From the NCBI GenBank assembly GCA_903828235.1, contig CAIKLM010000112.1, forward strand, positions 1 to 36,654: a stretch of 36,654 nucleotides of DNA, in the 5' to 3' direction. Both the position numbers and the translations under genes were made by a program. Below the pieces are notes generated by a model. That model had not been told where the DNA came from, ran no database searches, and saw only the letters and a program-made list of their open reading frames with translations. The stretch comes from an uncultured beta proteobacterium. Lineage in GTDB: Bacteria > Pseudomonadota > Gammaproteobacteria > Burkholderiales > Burkholderiaceae_C. Positions 18,318 to 26,575 of this stretch are shown here, one piece after another; the stretch's first letter is position 1; the number at the start of each line of letters is the position of its first letter.

Positions 18318-19292
18318 TCAGCCTTCCAGCGTCTTCCACATCTCGATGTCGCGCTCGGCCGTCCAGATGCGCGGGTCGCGGTGGCCGCTCATCTCGTCGA
18401 AGCAGCGCGTCACGTCGAAGGGCATGCAGTGCTGGAAGATGACCCAGTGGCCGTACTTGGGCGCCAGCCGGGCCATCGTCTGCTGGTAGACGGCGCGCAG
18501 CTCCAGCCCCGCCTTCACCCCGGCCTCGACGCTGGCGCGCACGTCGGCGATGAAGTCGCGCGTGCCCTGCAGCCCGGCCCGCACCTGCTCGGGCGTGGTC
18601 AGCGCGGCGCCGCGGCCGGGCACCAGCTGCTCGGGGCCCAGCGCGGCCAGGCGGTCCAGCGTGGCCGGCCAGTCGGTGAAGTAGGCGTCGCCCGCGTAGG
18701 GCGTGGCGTCGAACTCGACCAGGTCGCCGCTGAAGAGGATCTTCTGCTGCGGCAGCCAGGCCACCGTGTCGCCCTTGGTGTGGCCGCGGCCCAGCTGCAG
18801 CAGCTGCACCTCGAGGCTGCCCAGCCACAGCGTCATCTTCCCGGTGAAGGTGATGGTGGGCCACGTGAGCCCCGGCGGCACGCTCTCGACGGCGCGGAAC
18901 AGGCGCGGGAAGCGGCCGATCTCGCTGGCCTTGTCCTGCTCGCCGCGCTCGACGATCAGATCGCGCGTGTCCTGGCTGGCGATCACGTGCTGGGCGCCGT
19001 AGGCGCTGGCGCCCAGCACGCGCACCGCGTGGTAGTGCGTGAGCAGCACGTACTTGATCGGCTTGTCGGTCACCTCGCGGATGCGGCGGATGACGTCCTG
19101 CGCCATCACCGGCGTGGCCTGCGTGTCCAGCACCATCACCGCGTCGTCGCCGACGATGACGCCGGTGTTGGGGTCGCCCTCGGCGGTGTAGGCGTAGGCG
19201 TTGTCGGACAGCTTGGTGAAGCTGACCTTCTTCTCCTCGAGGTCGGCCTGCGAGGCGAAGGCCTTCTGGGGGGCGGGCTGGGCGGTGTTCAT
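18318..19292 (-). CDS. MBL-fold protein with altered metal motif
   Basis: A 324-residue metallo-beta-lactamase-fold protein, first gene of the aromatic operon. The fold is clear: GVIVGDDAVMVLDTQ, LTHYH at 85-88, GRGHTKGDTVAWLP with His171, and FSGDLVEFDATPY with Asp190. The canonical HxHxDH motif reads HYHAVR, with Val90 and Arg91 replacing the Asp and His. The usual GHG near the end of the core reads GRG (226-228). Thus the second metal site, and probably the normal hydrolytic chemistry, is missing or rebuilt. From memory, relatives in other Burkholderiales keep the HYHAVRVLGASAYGA sequence, so the change looks conserved rather than decay. It has a 30-residue leader without a clear signal peptide. 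Role unknown. Confidence 0.8.
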   Translation of the reverse strand: MNTAQPAPQKAFASQADLEEKKVSFTKLSDNAYAYTAEGDPNTGVIVGDDAVMVLDTQATPVMAQDVIRRIREVTDKPIKYVLLTHYHAVRVLGASAYGAQHVIASQDTRDLIVERGEQDKASEIGRFPRLFRAVESVPPGLTWPTITFTGKMTLWLGSLEVQLLQLGRGHTKGDTVAWLPQQKILFSGDLVEFDATPYAGDAYFTDWPATLDRLAALGPEQLVPGRGAALTTPEQVRAGLQGTRDFIADVRASVEAGVKAGLELRAVYQQTMARLAPKYGHWVIFQHCMPFDVTRCFDEMSGHRDPRIWTAERDIEMWKTLEG

Positions 19293-19316
19293 GCGGCTTG
19301 TCTCCAGGGTGCGCGT

Positions 19317-19351
19317 TTGATATTGTCGAATGCGTTTGGTTTAGTGTAAAC
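19317..19351. promoter_or_regulatory. Overlapping divergent promoters with palindromic operator
   Basis: In the 67-bp gap between the MBL gene and iclR, two opposed sigma-70-like promoters interleave. Towards iclR: TTGATA (19317-19322), 17 bp, TTTAGT (19340-19345). Towards the aromatic operon, on the minus strand: TTTACA (complement of 19345-19350), 17 bp, GACAAT (complement of 19322-19327). The perfect palindrome GTTTA-GTG-TAAAC (19339-19351) covers the -10 of one and the -35 of the other. It is a good candidate operator for the IclR protein. The iclR message would have a very short leader. Confidence 0.5.
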
Positions 19352-19359
19352 ACCAGGGC

Positions 19360-20151
19360 ATGACGGCGCAACGGGGCATCCAGAGCATCGAGGTTGGCGG
19401 CCGGCTGCTGCAGGCGCTGGCCCGCGTGGGCCGGCCGATGGCGCTGAAGGACATCGCCGCGGCGGCCGGCATGGCCCCGGCCAAGGCCCACCCCTACCTG
19501 GTGAGCTTCGGCAAGCTGGGCCTGATCGTGCAGGACGAGGCCAGCGGCCGCTACGGCCTGGGCCCGCTGGCGCTGCAGCTGGGCCTGATCAGCCTGCAGC
19601 AGGTGGACCCCTTGCGCCTGGCCACCGAGCGGCTGCCGGCGCTGGCGCGCGAACTGGGCCAGACGGTGGGCATCACCGTGTGGGGCGAGCGCGGCGCCAC
19701 CGTGGTGCGCACCGAAGAGGCGCCCAGCCCCGTGCACGTGACCATGCGCCACGGCGCGGTGATGAGCCTGCGCGGCACGGCCAGCGGCCGCCTGTTCGCG
19801 GCCCACCTGCCGCGGCCGGTGGTGCGCGCCGCGCTGCGCGCCGAGGGCGGGCGGGCGGCGCTGGACAAGGCCTTCGAGGCCGAGCTCGACGCCATCCGCG
19901 CCGCCGGCATCAGCCACGTCGTCGACAAGGCCGTGGTCGGCGTGAGCGGCCTGGCCGCGCCGGTGTTCGACGGCAGCGGGCAGCTGGTGCTGGCGCTCAC
20001 GGCCATCGGCGCGACGGCGGGCTTCGACGTGCGGCCGCAGGGGGCGGCAGCCGGCGAACTGTTGCGCTGCGCGCAGGGGCTGTCGGCGCAGCTGGGGTCG
20101 GCGCTGGTGCGAAGCCCTGGTCCTGCAGCCGCCAAACTCGCAGCGGCTTGA
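19360..20151 (+). CDS. IclR family transcriptional regulator
   Basis: A 263-residue regulator with the IclR layout. The N-terminal winged helix-turn-helix spans about residues 8-70, including MALKDIAAAAGMAPAKAHPY and the wing GRYGLGPLALQLG. The C-terminal GAF-like effector domain has VTMRHGAVMSLRGTASGRLF and the late GVSGLAAPVFDGSG segment. It is divergent from the aromatic operon, 67 bp away, which fits local control of that operon and self-regulation through the shared palindrome. The effector is likely an aromatic acid or pathway intermediate. The ATG at 19360 begins just before the first HTH helix. Confidence 0.92.
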   Translation: MTAQRGIQSIEVGGRLLQALARVGRPMALKDIAAAAGMAPAKAHPYLVSFGKLGLIVQDEASGRYGLGPLALQLGLISLQQVDPLRLATERLPALARELGQTVGITVWGERGATVVRTEEAPSPVHVTMRHGAVMSLRGTASGRLFAAHLPRPVVRAALRAEGGRAALDKAFEAELDAIRAAGISHVVDKAVVGVSGLAAPVFDGSGQLVLALTAIGATAGFDVRPQGAAAGELLRCAQGLSAQLGSALVRSPGPAAAKLAAA

Positions 20152-20175
20152 AGGGTCGAGCCAGGCTTTCGCCGC

Positions 20176-20478
20176 TCAACGGCCTTCGGGCGAGCGCCGA
20201 TGCACTGCCTGCTCGATGAGTCCGCGCCGGTACATCGCGCGCGCGATCAGCGGGTTCCGGGGCAGGGCTTCGCGCAGCGGCAGCAGCGGGGCCAGCGGGT
20301 CTGCACGGCCGAACAGCACCACGGCCACGGCGCACGGCCTCGTCGACCATGCGCACGATCTCTGCGCCGACGCGGCGAACACCTTGCGGCCCTTATCCAC
20401 CGGGCCATGTTCCATGCCGGGGGACACCGGCGGCTCGATCTGCGCCATCTCCGGCCCAGGGGAATCTGCCTGAGTCAC
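20176..20478 (-). pseudogene. Degraded fragment, possibly AlbA_2/RecG-like C-terminus
   Basis: A 100-codon minus-strand frame lies in the otherwise empty 333-bp gap between iclR and the NucS-like gene. Its end reads LPRNPLIARAMYRRGLIEQ, which resembles the PRNPLIA-x-x-x-YR-x-GLIE-x-WGRG signature of AlbA_2/HATPase_c_4 proteins, but the following WGRG is missing. In the middle, a second frame reads EIVRMVDEAVRRG where the first reads RSCAWSTRPC. This suggests two compensating frameshifts around 20330-20370. It could equally be a chance open frame. If real, it is a relic of a second AlbA_2-type gene at the edge of the restriction island. Confidence 0.3.
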
Positions 20479-20484
20479 CCCCCC

Positions 20485-21579
20485 TCAGGCTTGCCCGAGC
20501 TTGAACACCGCCTTCAGCCGCTCCACGGTGTGCCGCCACTTCGGCGTGGTCGGCTGGCAGACCGTGTTCTGGTTGCCGAACAGCCCCACCTCGTTGAAGG
20601 CCTGACTGGCCGGCACGGCACTCAACCACTTCACGCGCACGAACTGTTCGGCTCTCTCTTCGTCGTCGGCCTGTCCGCGGTAGACGGCGCCATGGGTCAG
20701 CACGTCGAGCGCCAGAGCTTCACCCTGGTCGGTCAGGACCTTGAAGCTGCTGGCGGGCTGCACCGCCTCTTCGACAATACCCACGCCCACGTAGCCGGTG
20801 CGCGGGATGTTCACCCAGACCCTGTCGCCGGGTGACAGCAGCTTCAAGGTCCGCGTGTACCAGGCCCCACCGCCGGCGCTGATGTAGCCGTAGCGGCGAG
20901 CGTCGTCCCAGCTGCGGCGCTCGCCTGTGCCGAACGAGACATAGAACTCGCCGTTCCAGGGCTCCTTCTCGCCCTGGGCCGCCGAGGCGGTCGCCACGGC
21001 AGTCGCCTGCGTCTCGCCGGGGTCGATCATCCACACACGGCTGATCAGCTGCTGCCCCGCGTGCTCGAACACCTGAAAGAACAGCACGTTGATCGCCAGG
21101 TCGCGCTCGTTCAGGTAGGCCACGATGCGCTCGGTCGACGCATCCAGTTCGGCGGCGACGATGACGATCTGGTGTGCCTGGTTCAGCGCATCCTCGTCGA
21201 GTGCCGAGCCGAAGCGTTGCTGGAAATCGGCCTCCAGGCTGCGCCCGCCCGAGAACCGCCCGTAGATCTGCACGATGCGCTCGGCCGTCAGCCCGGCCAC
21301 CCACGAGGCGTAGTCGAGCGCCTGGGCCACGATCTCGCGCGGGGTCCTGTCGCGCTTGAGTTCGATGAGCACCAGCGAACCATCGGGCGCGATGGCCAGC
21401 AGGTCGATGCGGCCGCCATGGGCCGTGATCTCCTGGCGGCCGATCAGCATCCAGTCGCCCGACAACAGCCGCGGCTCCCGGACGATCATGTCTTCGAGCA
21501 GCTGCTCGCTGGCCAGTCGGGTGCTGGGCAGGGCAGCGGGCGGGTCTCCAACCCGCCAGAGGGCATGGTGCAGGAGCAT
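20485..21579 (-). CDS. PD-(D/E)xK nuclease-like protein (NucS/DUF91-like)
   Basis: A 364-residue protein, distal gene of the restriction operon. The N-terminal half is NucS/DUF91-like: EQLLEDMIVREPRLL, then the nuclease core with Asp59 (GRIDLLAIAPDG) and Glu73-x-Lys75 (LIELKRDRTPREIVAQ), a complete PD-(D/E)xK triad. The C-terminal half (about 210-290), with NGEFYVSFG, RYGYISAGGGAWYT and GDRVWVNIPRTGYVGVGIV, looks like a PUA/EVE-type small beta-domain that may read modified bases. The combination suggests a DNA-targeting nuclease. It starts 111 bp after the AlbA_2 gene, so it may have its own promoter. It has not been assigned to a named system. Confidence 0.75.
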   Translation of the reverse strand: MLLHHALWRVGDPPAALPSTRLASEQLLEDMIVREPRLLSGDWMLIGRQEITAHGGRIDLLAIAPDGSLVLIELKRDRTPREIVAQALDYASWVAGLTAERIVQIYGRFSGGRSLEADFQQRFGSALDEDALNQAHQIVIVAAELDASTERIVAYLNERDLAINVLFFQVFEHAGQQLISRVWMIDPGETQATAVATASAAQGEKEPWNGEFYVSFGTGERRSWDDARRYGYISAGGGAWYTRTLKLLSPGDRVWVNIPRTGYVGVGIVEEAVQPASSFKVLTDQGEALALDVLTHGAVYRGQADDEERAEQFVRVKWLSAVPASQAFNEVGLFGNQNTVCQPTTPKWRHTVERLKAVFKLGQA

Positions 21580-21671
21580 GATGGGCAGGGATCTGAAGGG
21601 GGTTGAGGGCCCGCAGCGTGCGTTGTGCGACCGTGGGCTTGTCTAGATCTGGGCTCGGCCTAGACGATAGA

Positions 21672-21688
21672 AATCAAGCGAATCAAGC
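21672..21688. repeat. Short direct repeat AATCAAGC x2
   Basis: AATCAAGC at 21672-21679 and 21681-21688, spaced by one base, lie three bases beyond the AlbA_2 stop codon. They are in the 111-bp gap upstream of the NucS-like gene. They may be part of a regulatory site for that gene or a chance repeat. Confidence 0.4.
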
Positions 21689-21690
21689 AC

Positions 21691-23463
21691 TTACGGCACG
21701 CCGTCCGGGTTCGGCGGCCGGTCAGCAACGGATTTATCCAAGCTGGCTTCACCCGGCCCGGGCCGCCACACCGCCTGCGCCCGTGGGCCCTGGGTGTGAA
21801 CCAGGCCAGCCCGCCGCATCCCCTGCAGCAGGTTCTTCAGCTTGTTGGCCTTCTGGGCTGCGCCCAGCACGTCGGGCATCTTGGGCAACAGCAGCGCGTC
21901 CAGGTCCGCCCGGGTGGCCTGGCCATAGCGCTGCAGGTACTCCAGCACCAAGGTGCGGTAGTAGCCCTCATCCAGGCCCCGGTTGTGGATGTAGCGCGCC
22001 TTCTGCCCCGCCGCGTCGGCCACCTTGGCGGAGATGAAGTACCGCGGCGCCCGGCCCTCGATCAGGCCCAGCTCGCGCAGCGTGCGCGCCTCATCGGCAT
22101 TGAGCGGCTGGCCCTTCTGCACGCGGTCGAGCAGCACCACCTGGCCCAGCGTCAGGTCGCTGCGGGCCATCAGTGCGCGGGCGAACTTGGGGTCGAGCAC
22201 CTGGCCCTGCAGCGTCAGCTCCACCCGGGGGTGGCCCTGCGGCGTGGTCTCGAAGCGGTAGTCGGGCAGCGGGAACAGGCGCTGCCGCTGCAGCGCGAAC
22301 ATGCGCCGGATGCCGCTGCCCGCCTGGTCAATCATGCGCAGGCGGATCATGCCGTCGATGAGCCACTGGTTGCGGTAGTGCTCGGGCGGCGACTGGTGCT
22401 CCAGCATCCAGGCCACGCTGGGCGGGATGAACTGCCCGAGGTTGCTGATGACGAGCCGGTCGGGGTACTCGACGACGTTGACCTTGCCGCCCAGCCGGTA
22501 GTCCTGGTGCGCCACCGCGTTGTGCAGCGCCTCGCGCAGCACCCAGGCCTCGTACTGCGGCACCGGCGTCGGGAAGAGGGTGCCATCGGGCATCACGTCC
22601 AGCGTGAGGTTGCGGATGCGGCCGAACACCTGCTCGGTGGCCAGCAGGAAGGGCGGGCCGAAGGGCAGCGCGATCGGCGTGCCGCTGTCGGCCTGGCGCA
22701 GGATCCAGCTGATCTTGACGTCGGCCGGCGACAGGAAGTGCGCCGCCTCGTCGCGGCCCAGCAGCAGCAGCGCCGAGCGCGTGATGCGGCCCTGCTTGGT
22801 GATGCGGGCCTTGTTGAGCAACGTCTCCACGTCCCAGGCGGCCGCCTCGGCCCGCAGGGCCTCGTGGCGGCTGGCGTCGGCCTCGGCGCGGATCAGGTAC
22901 TCGGCGAAGCGGCGCCGTGCCGCGTCCACCGCCGCCGGGTCCAGGTCGGCCAGCGTGGCGCCGGGCACCAGCTCGCCCGACCAGTCGTCCTTCTGCCCCA
23001 GCTGGGCCCACAGGCGGGCTTCCTTGTCGGGGTGGTCGGCCAGCTTCACGGTGTGGCTGTCGACGCGGACCCAGCGCTGCTGCTGGAAGGCCACCGGCGC
23101 GCTGCGGGCGGGGTGGATCTCCAGCAGCACGACGCGGCCCTGGGCGTGCTGCAGTTCGTGGAACTCGAAGTCGGCCCGCGGGTGGGTCATCTGCTGCAGC
23201 CACATCACCAGGCTCTGGTTGCCCTGGGCCTTGCGGGTGAAGGGGTCGAAGCGCGTGCCCTGCACCTGGCGTGTGGCGTCGTCGACGCCCCACACGACCC
23301 AGGCGCGGTCGTGCCGGTCCAGTGCCGCGGTGTTGGCCAGGGCCGAGAGGTAGCGGCCGATATCGGCCGGCTCGTCGAGGTTGCTCTTGAACTCGACCGT
23401 GCCCTGCTCGCGCGGCAGGCGCAGCAGGGTGTGCAGGGTGTCGAGCAAGGGCGCTGCGATCAT
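21691..23463 (-). CDS. AlbA_2/Schlafen-like ATP-binding protein
   Basis: A 590-residue protein. The N-terminal AlbA_2 (divergent AAA_4, Schlafen-like) domain begins with GTVEFKSNLDEP at 21-32 and includes VVWGVDDATRQVQGT. A HATPase_c_4-like region follows, with WVLREALHNAVAHQDYR at about 312-328 and QAGSGIRRMFALQ at about 380. The C-terminus (about 480-570) has winged-helix character: QRYGQATRADLDALL then LLQGMRRAGLVHTQ. Such proteins are often encoded inside type I restriction operons; their role is unsettled. The ATG overlaps the hsdS stop as ATGA, so expression is translationally coupled to hsdS. Confidence 0.88.
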   Translation of the reverse strand: MIAAPLLDTLHTLLRLPREQGTVEFKSNLDEPADIGRYLSALANTAALDRHDRAWVVWGVDDATRQVQGTRFDPFTRKAQGNQSLVMWLQQMTHPRADFEFHELQHAQGRVVLLEIHPARSAPVAFQQQRWVRVDSHTVKLADHPDKEARLWAQLGQKDDWSGELVPGATLADLDPAAVDAARRRFAEYLIRAEADASRHEALRAEAAAWDVETLLNKARITKQGRITRSALLLLGRDEAAHFLSPADVKISWILRQADSGTPIALPFGPPFLLATEQVFGRIRNLTLDVMPDGTLFPTPVPQYEAWVLREALHNAVAHQDYRLGGKVNVVEYPDRLVISNLGQFIPPSVAWMLEHQSPPEHYRNQWLIDGMIRLRMIDQAGSGIRRMFALQRQRLFPLPDYRFETTPQGHPRVELTLQGQVLDPKFARALMARSDLTLGQVVLLDRVQKGQPLNADEARTLRELGLIEGRAPRYFISAKVADAAGQKARYIHNRGLDEGYYRTLVLEYLQRYGQATRADLDALLLPKMPDVLGAAQKANKLKNLLQGMRRAGLVHTQGPRAQAVWRPGPGEASLDKSVADRPPNPDGVP

Positions 23464-25067
23464 CCTGACAGGGCCTGCTCGACCAGGGCCTCGGCGAGGC
23501 GGGACTGCGTGGCCTGCTGGGCTTGCAGGCGCTGGCGGAGGGTGGCGCAGAGGCGGCGGAGTTCGGCGACGCGGGCGACGATACGCTGCTGTTCGCCGCT
23601 TGGCGGAAGCGGGAACGAGTACCTGTCAAGGGCTTGGCCGACAAAGTGCTTGATCGTGGCACCGGTGAAGTACCTCGACAGCGCCCCCGAAAGTGCATCA
23701 GCCTCCAGCGCGATTGCGATGTACTGCGCCATCACTCCAGCATGAGGCCTCACTCGGTGTAGCGCCTTCTGGAAGTACATCTCCGTCTCGTTCTCTTGCC
23801 ATATGGCACAGCGGCCCGGCTCACCACCCTCGCAGATCAGGAGGTCGCCAGATCGCAACCTGAACTCCTCAAGCTCCGACTCATCGAGGTTCATGTGCTT
23901 GACATCGTCAAGCTCGAATCGCTGCCATTGAACGTTGGTGTTTCGAAGGTAAGGTCTGGGACGCCCTCTGTTCTTTGCCTTGTCCAACATCTTGCCGAGA
24001 CGTGCGTCCGCAACCTCCCCGAGGTACGCCCAGGCCCAGCCATCCGGCAACTGTGGTGCCTCAGCATTGCTGTCATGCCTCGCTTTCGCATCGGGGCCGA
24101 GCAGGTTCTGTGCGCTGCCTTCTGATGGGTCCTGTGGACCAAGCAACCCAAGAACTGCCAATCGCAGCACCGTCTGCTCAAGCGCATCCACCGCCTCCGG
24201 CCGATCCAGCAGCAGATCGAAGTGCTCGGCCACGCGCTGCCAGTTGGCGGCCAGTTCCTCGGGCGTGGCACTGTCGGTCAGCGTGCCCAGCAGGGTGCTC
24301 AGCAGCCGGGCGTGCTGCTCCGCTTCGAGCCGGCCCTTCTCTTCGAGGGCATCGCACAGGCGCATCAGTTCATCGACGCGGGTGACGATGCGGGTTTGCT
24401 CGGCTAGAGGCGGTAACGGAACCGGAAGTGCCAGGACCACTTCGCGGGACACGTTTTTCATCGACGCGCTCGTGCCCGAAGCCAGTGCCTGATAGTGGCT
24501 CCGCGCAGCACTGCTGTTGTTGACGAGGTTCAGGTATTCCGCATCGACTTCCTGCTTCAGCTTCAGGCGGATGATCTTGTCGCTGAGCAGCAAACGCGGT
24601 GGCGGGTTCTTCACGACGACTGACCGGGCAACCAGCTCGGCCGTGTTGGCCCGCGACAGCAGGAAATCACCGTGCTGGACCTCGTACTGCGGCCTCGGCT
24701 GGAGTTCGAGCGGAAGCTCCTTGTTGGCCGCCGCATCGAACTCCCCCCACGAGACGGCACTGACCTTGAGGATGCCCCAGCGGCCTTCGCGTCTAGGCTG
24801 CTCGGGACAGCTCGGGCTCCAGCCTGCTTCGCTTGATGCGACAAGATCACCCAGCCGCTTCCAAGTCCAGTCGGGCGGCAAGTCCGCAGATCGCGGCTCG
24901 GACTGGCCGAGCAATCTGCCCTGCACTGCGAGCGCCCGAATCAGTTCCCTCAATCGAGCGACGCCGCCGGGCGCAGTCGACAAAGAGTCAAGTTGCTGCA
25001 GCGCATCGGGCTGCGAAGTAGTCAGGTTTCGCGCACTTGGCTCTCGGACCTCCAGCACCGTGTTCAC
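23460..25067 (-). CDS. hsdS: Type I restriction-modification specificity subunit
   Basis: A 535-residue specificity subunit with two target recognition domains. The first TRD runs from about residue 65 (DWTWKRLGDLV) and is closed by PLPPLAEQTRIVTRVDELM (about 220). The second runs from DGWAWAYLGEVADAR (about 345) and is closed by PLPPSGEQQRIVARVAELR (about 500). The two closing segments form the spacer helices that dock HsdM and set the distance between half-sites. A long N-terminal leader (about 60 residues) is typical of this subtype. The DNA, especially 23.6-24.9 kb, is visibly less GC-rich than its neighbours, in keeping with TRD exchange. The start overlaps the hsdM stop as ATGA. The target sequence cannot be predicted from the protein. 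Confidence 0.93.
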   Translation of the reverse strand: MNTVLEVREPSARNLTTSQPDALQQLDSLSTAPGGVARLRELIRALAVQGRLLGQSEPRSADLPPDWTWKRLGDLVASSEAGWSPSCPEQPRREGRWGILKVSAVSWGEFDAAANKELPLELQPRPQYEVQHGDFLLSRANTAELVARSVVVKNPPPRLLLSDKIIRLKLKQEVDAEYLNLVNNSSAARSHYQALASGTSASMKNVSREVVLALPVPLPPLAEQTRIVTRVDELMRLCDALEEKGRLEAEQHARLLSTLLGTLTDSATPEELAANWQRVAEHFDLLLDRPEAVDALEQTVLRLAVLGLLGPQDPSEGSAQNLLGPDAKARHDSNAEAPQLPDGWAWAYLGEVADARLGKMLDKAKNRGRPRPYLRNTNVQWQRFELDDVKHMNLDESELEEFRLRSGDLLICEGGEPGRCAIWQENETEMYFQKALHRVRPHAGVMAQYIAIALEADALSGALSRYFTGATIKHFVGQALDRYSFPLPPSGEQQRIVARVAELRRLCATLRQRLQAQQATQSRLAEALVEQALSG

Positions 25068-26533
25068 ACCCGCGCCCCCAACGACTCCCCCAGCATCCCC
25101 TTCAACTGATCCCGCAGCCCCTGCGCCTCGAGCTGCAGCCGCGCGTAGTCGCGCAGCAGTTCGTCCGGGTCATGGCTGGCCACCTCGGCCGCATGCGGGT
25201 TCTTCTGGTCCAGGTTGAAGCCCGCCGCGCGGATCACGTCGATGCCCACTCGCCAGGCCCGTTCGTTCTCCACCCGCGCCGCAAAGCCATCGGCCTCGTC
25301 ACCCCACCACGCCTTCTCGGCGTCGAACTCCTCGATGCGGATGGGCTTGGTCTTGTTGTAGTTCTTCACCCCTGGCGGGTACGGATGCTCGTAGTACCAG
25401 ATGGCCTCGGTGGGCCGGCCCTTGGTGAAGAACAGCAGGTTGGTCTTGATGCCGGTGTAGGGGGCAAACACGCCGTTCGGCAGCCGCACGATGGTGTGCA
25501 GGTTGACTTCAGCCAGCAGCTGCTCCTTGATGCGCGCCTTCACGCCGTCGCCGAACAGCGTGCCGTCGGGCAGCACCACCGCGGCGCGGCCGCCGTCCTT
25601 GAGGATGTGCTTGATGAGCACCAGGAACAGGTCGGCCGTCTCCTTGGTACGCACGTCGGCCGGGAAGCCGGCCTCGATGCCCGGCTCCTCGATGCCGCCG
25701 AAGGGCGGGTTGGTGATGACCACGTCCACGCGCTCGGCGGGTGTGTAGTCGCGCAGCGGGCGGGCCAGCGTGTTGCCGTGCGCGATGAGGCTGGGCACCT
25801 CCACGCCGTGCAGCATCAGGTTCGTGACGCACAGCATGTGCGGCAGCTGCTTCTTCTCCACGCCCGCGATGCTGGCCTGCAGGCGGGCGTGGTCTTCCTC
25901 GTTCCGCGTCTGCTTGCGCAGGTGCTCGATGGCGCACACCAGGAAGCCCCCGGTGCCCGTGGCGGGGTCGAAAACCTTCTCGCCCAGCTTCGGGTTCACC
26001 ATGTCCACGATGAACTGCGTCACCGCCCGCGGGGTGTAGAACTCGCCCGCATTGCCGGCGCTCTGCAGGTCGCGCAGGATCTTCTCGTACAGGTCGTTGA
26101 ACTGGTGGCGCTCGGCCTGGCGGTTGAAGTCGATGGCGCCGAGCTTGTTGATCACCTGCCGCAACAGGTGGCCGCTCTTCATGAAGTTGTTGGCGTCCTC
26201 GAACACGCTGCGCACCACGTAGCCGCGCGGGTTGCGTTGCGGGTCGGCCGCCAGGCCCTTGAGGCGGGGGAAGAGGGTGTTGTTGACGAAGTCGAGCAGC
26301 GCGTCGCCGGTGATGCCCTCGGGGTCGGTGGCCCAGTGGCGCCAGCGCAGGTGCTCGGGGATGGGGCTCCTGTAGCCGTCGCGCGTGAGTTCGAGCTCTT
26401 CTTCCTGGGCGTCGAACACCTTCAGGAACAGCAGCCACACCATCTGCTCGATGCGCTGCGCGTCGCCATTGATGCCGGCGTCCTGCCGCATCACGTCTTG
26501 AATGCTCTTGATGACGGGGGAAAGGTTGGACAT
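25064..26533 (-). CDS. hsdM: Type I restriction-modification DNA methyltransferase subunit
   Basis: An N6-adenine methyltransferase of 489 residues. The N-terminal HsdM domain includes QRIEQMVWLLFLKVFDAQEE. The SAM-binding motif I FDPATGTGGFLVCAIEHL is at about 185-202 and the catalytic motif IV VVITNPPFGG is at about 268-277. The C-terminal helical region with DPDELLRDYARLQLEAQGL contacts HsdS. It pairs with the adjacent hsdS to give the M2S1 methylase. The gene starts 42 bp after hsdR and overlaps hsdS by 4 bp. All catalytic residues are present. Confidence 0.96.
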   Translation of the reverse strand: MSNLSPVIKSIQDVMRQDAGINGDAQRIEQMVWLLFLKVFDAQEEELELTRDGYRSPIPEHLRWRHWATDPEGITGDALLDFVNNTLFPRLKGLAADPQRNPRGYVVRSVFEDANNFMKSGHLLRQVINKLGAIDFNRQAERHQFNDLYEKILRDLQSAGNAGEFYTPRAVTQFIVDMVNPKLGEKVFDPATGTGGFLVCAIEHLRKQTRNEEDHARLQASIAGVEKKQLPHMLCVTNLMLHGVEVPSLIAHGNTLARPLRDYTPAERVDVVITNPPFGGIEEPGIEAGFPADVRTKETADLFLVLIKHILKDGGRAAVVLPDGTLFGDGVKARIKEQLLAEVNLHTIVRLPNGVFAPYTGIKTNLLFFTKGRPTEAIWYYEHPYPPGVKNYNKTKPIRIEEFDAEKAWWGDEADGFAARVENERAWRVGIDVIRAAGFNLDQKNPHAAEVASHDPDELLRDYARLQLEAQGLRDQLKGMLGESLGARV

Positions 26534-26575
26534 TCGGGTCGTCGGGTGTCTATTGTTCTTGTGGGCGGGGCCCGA

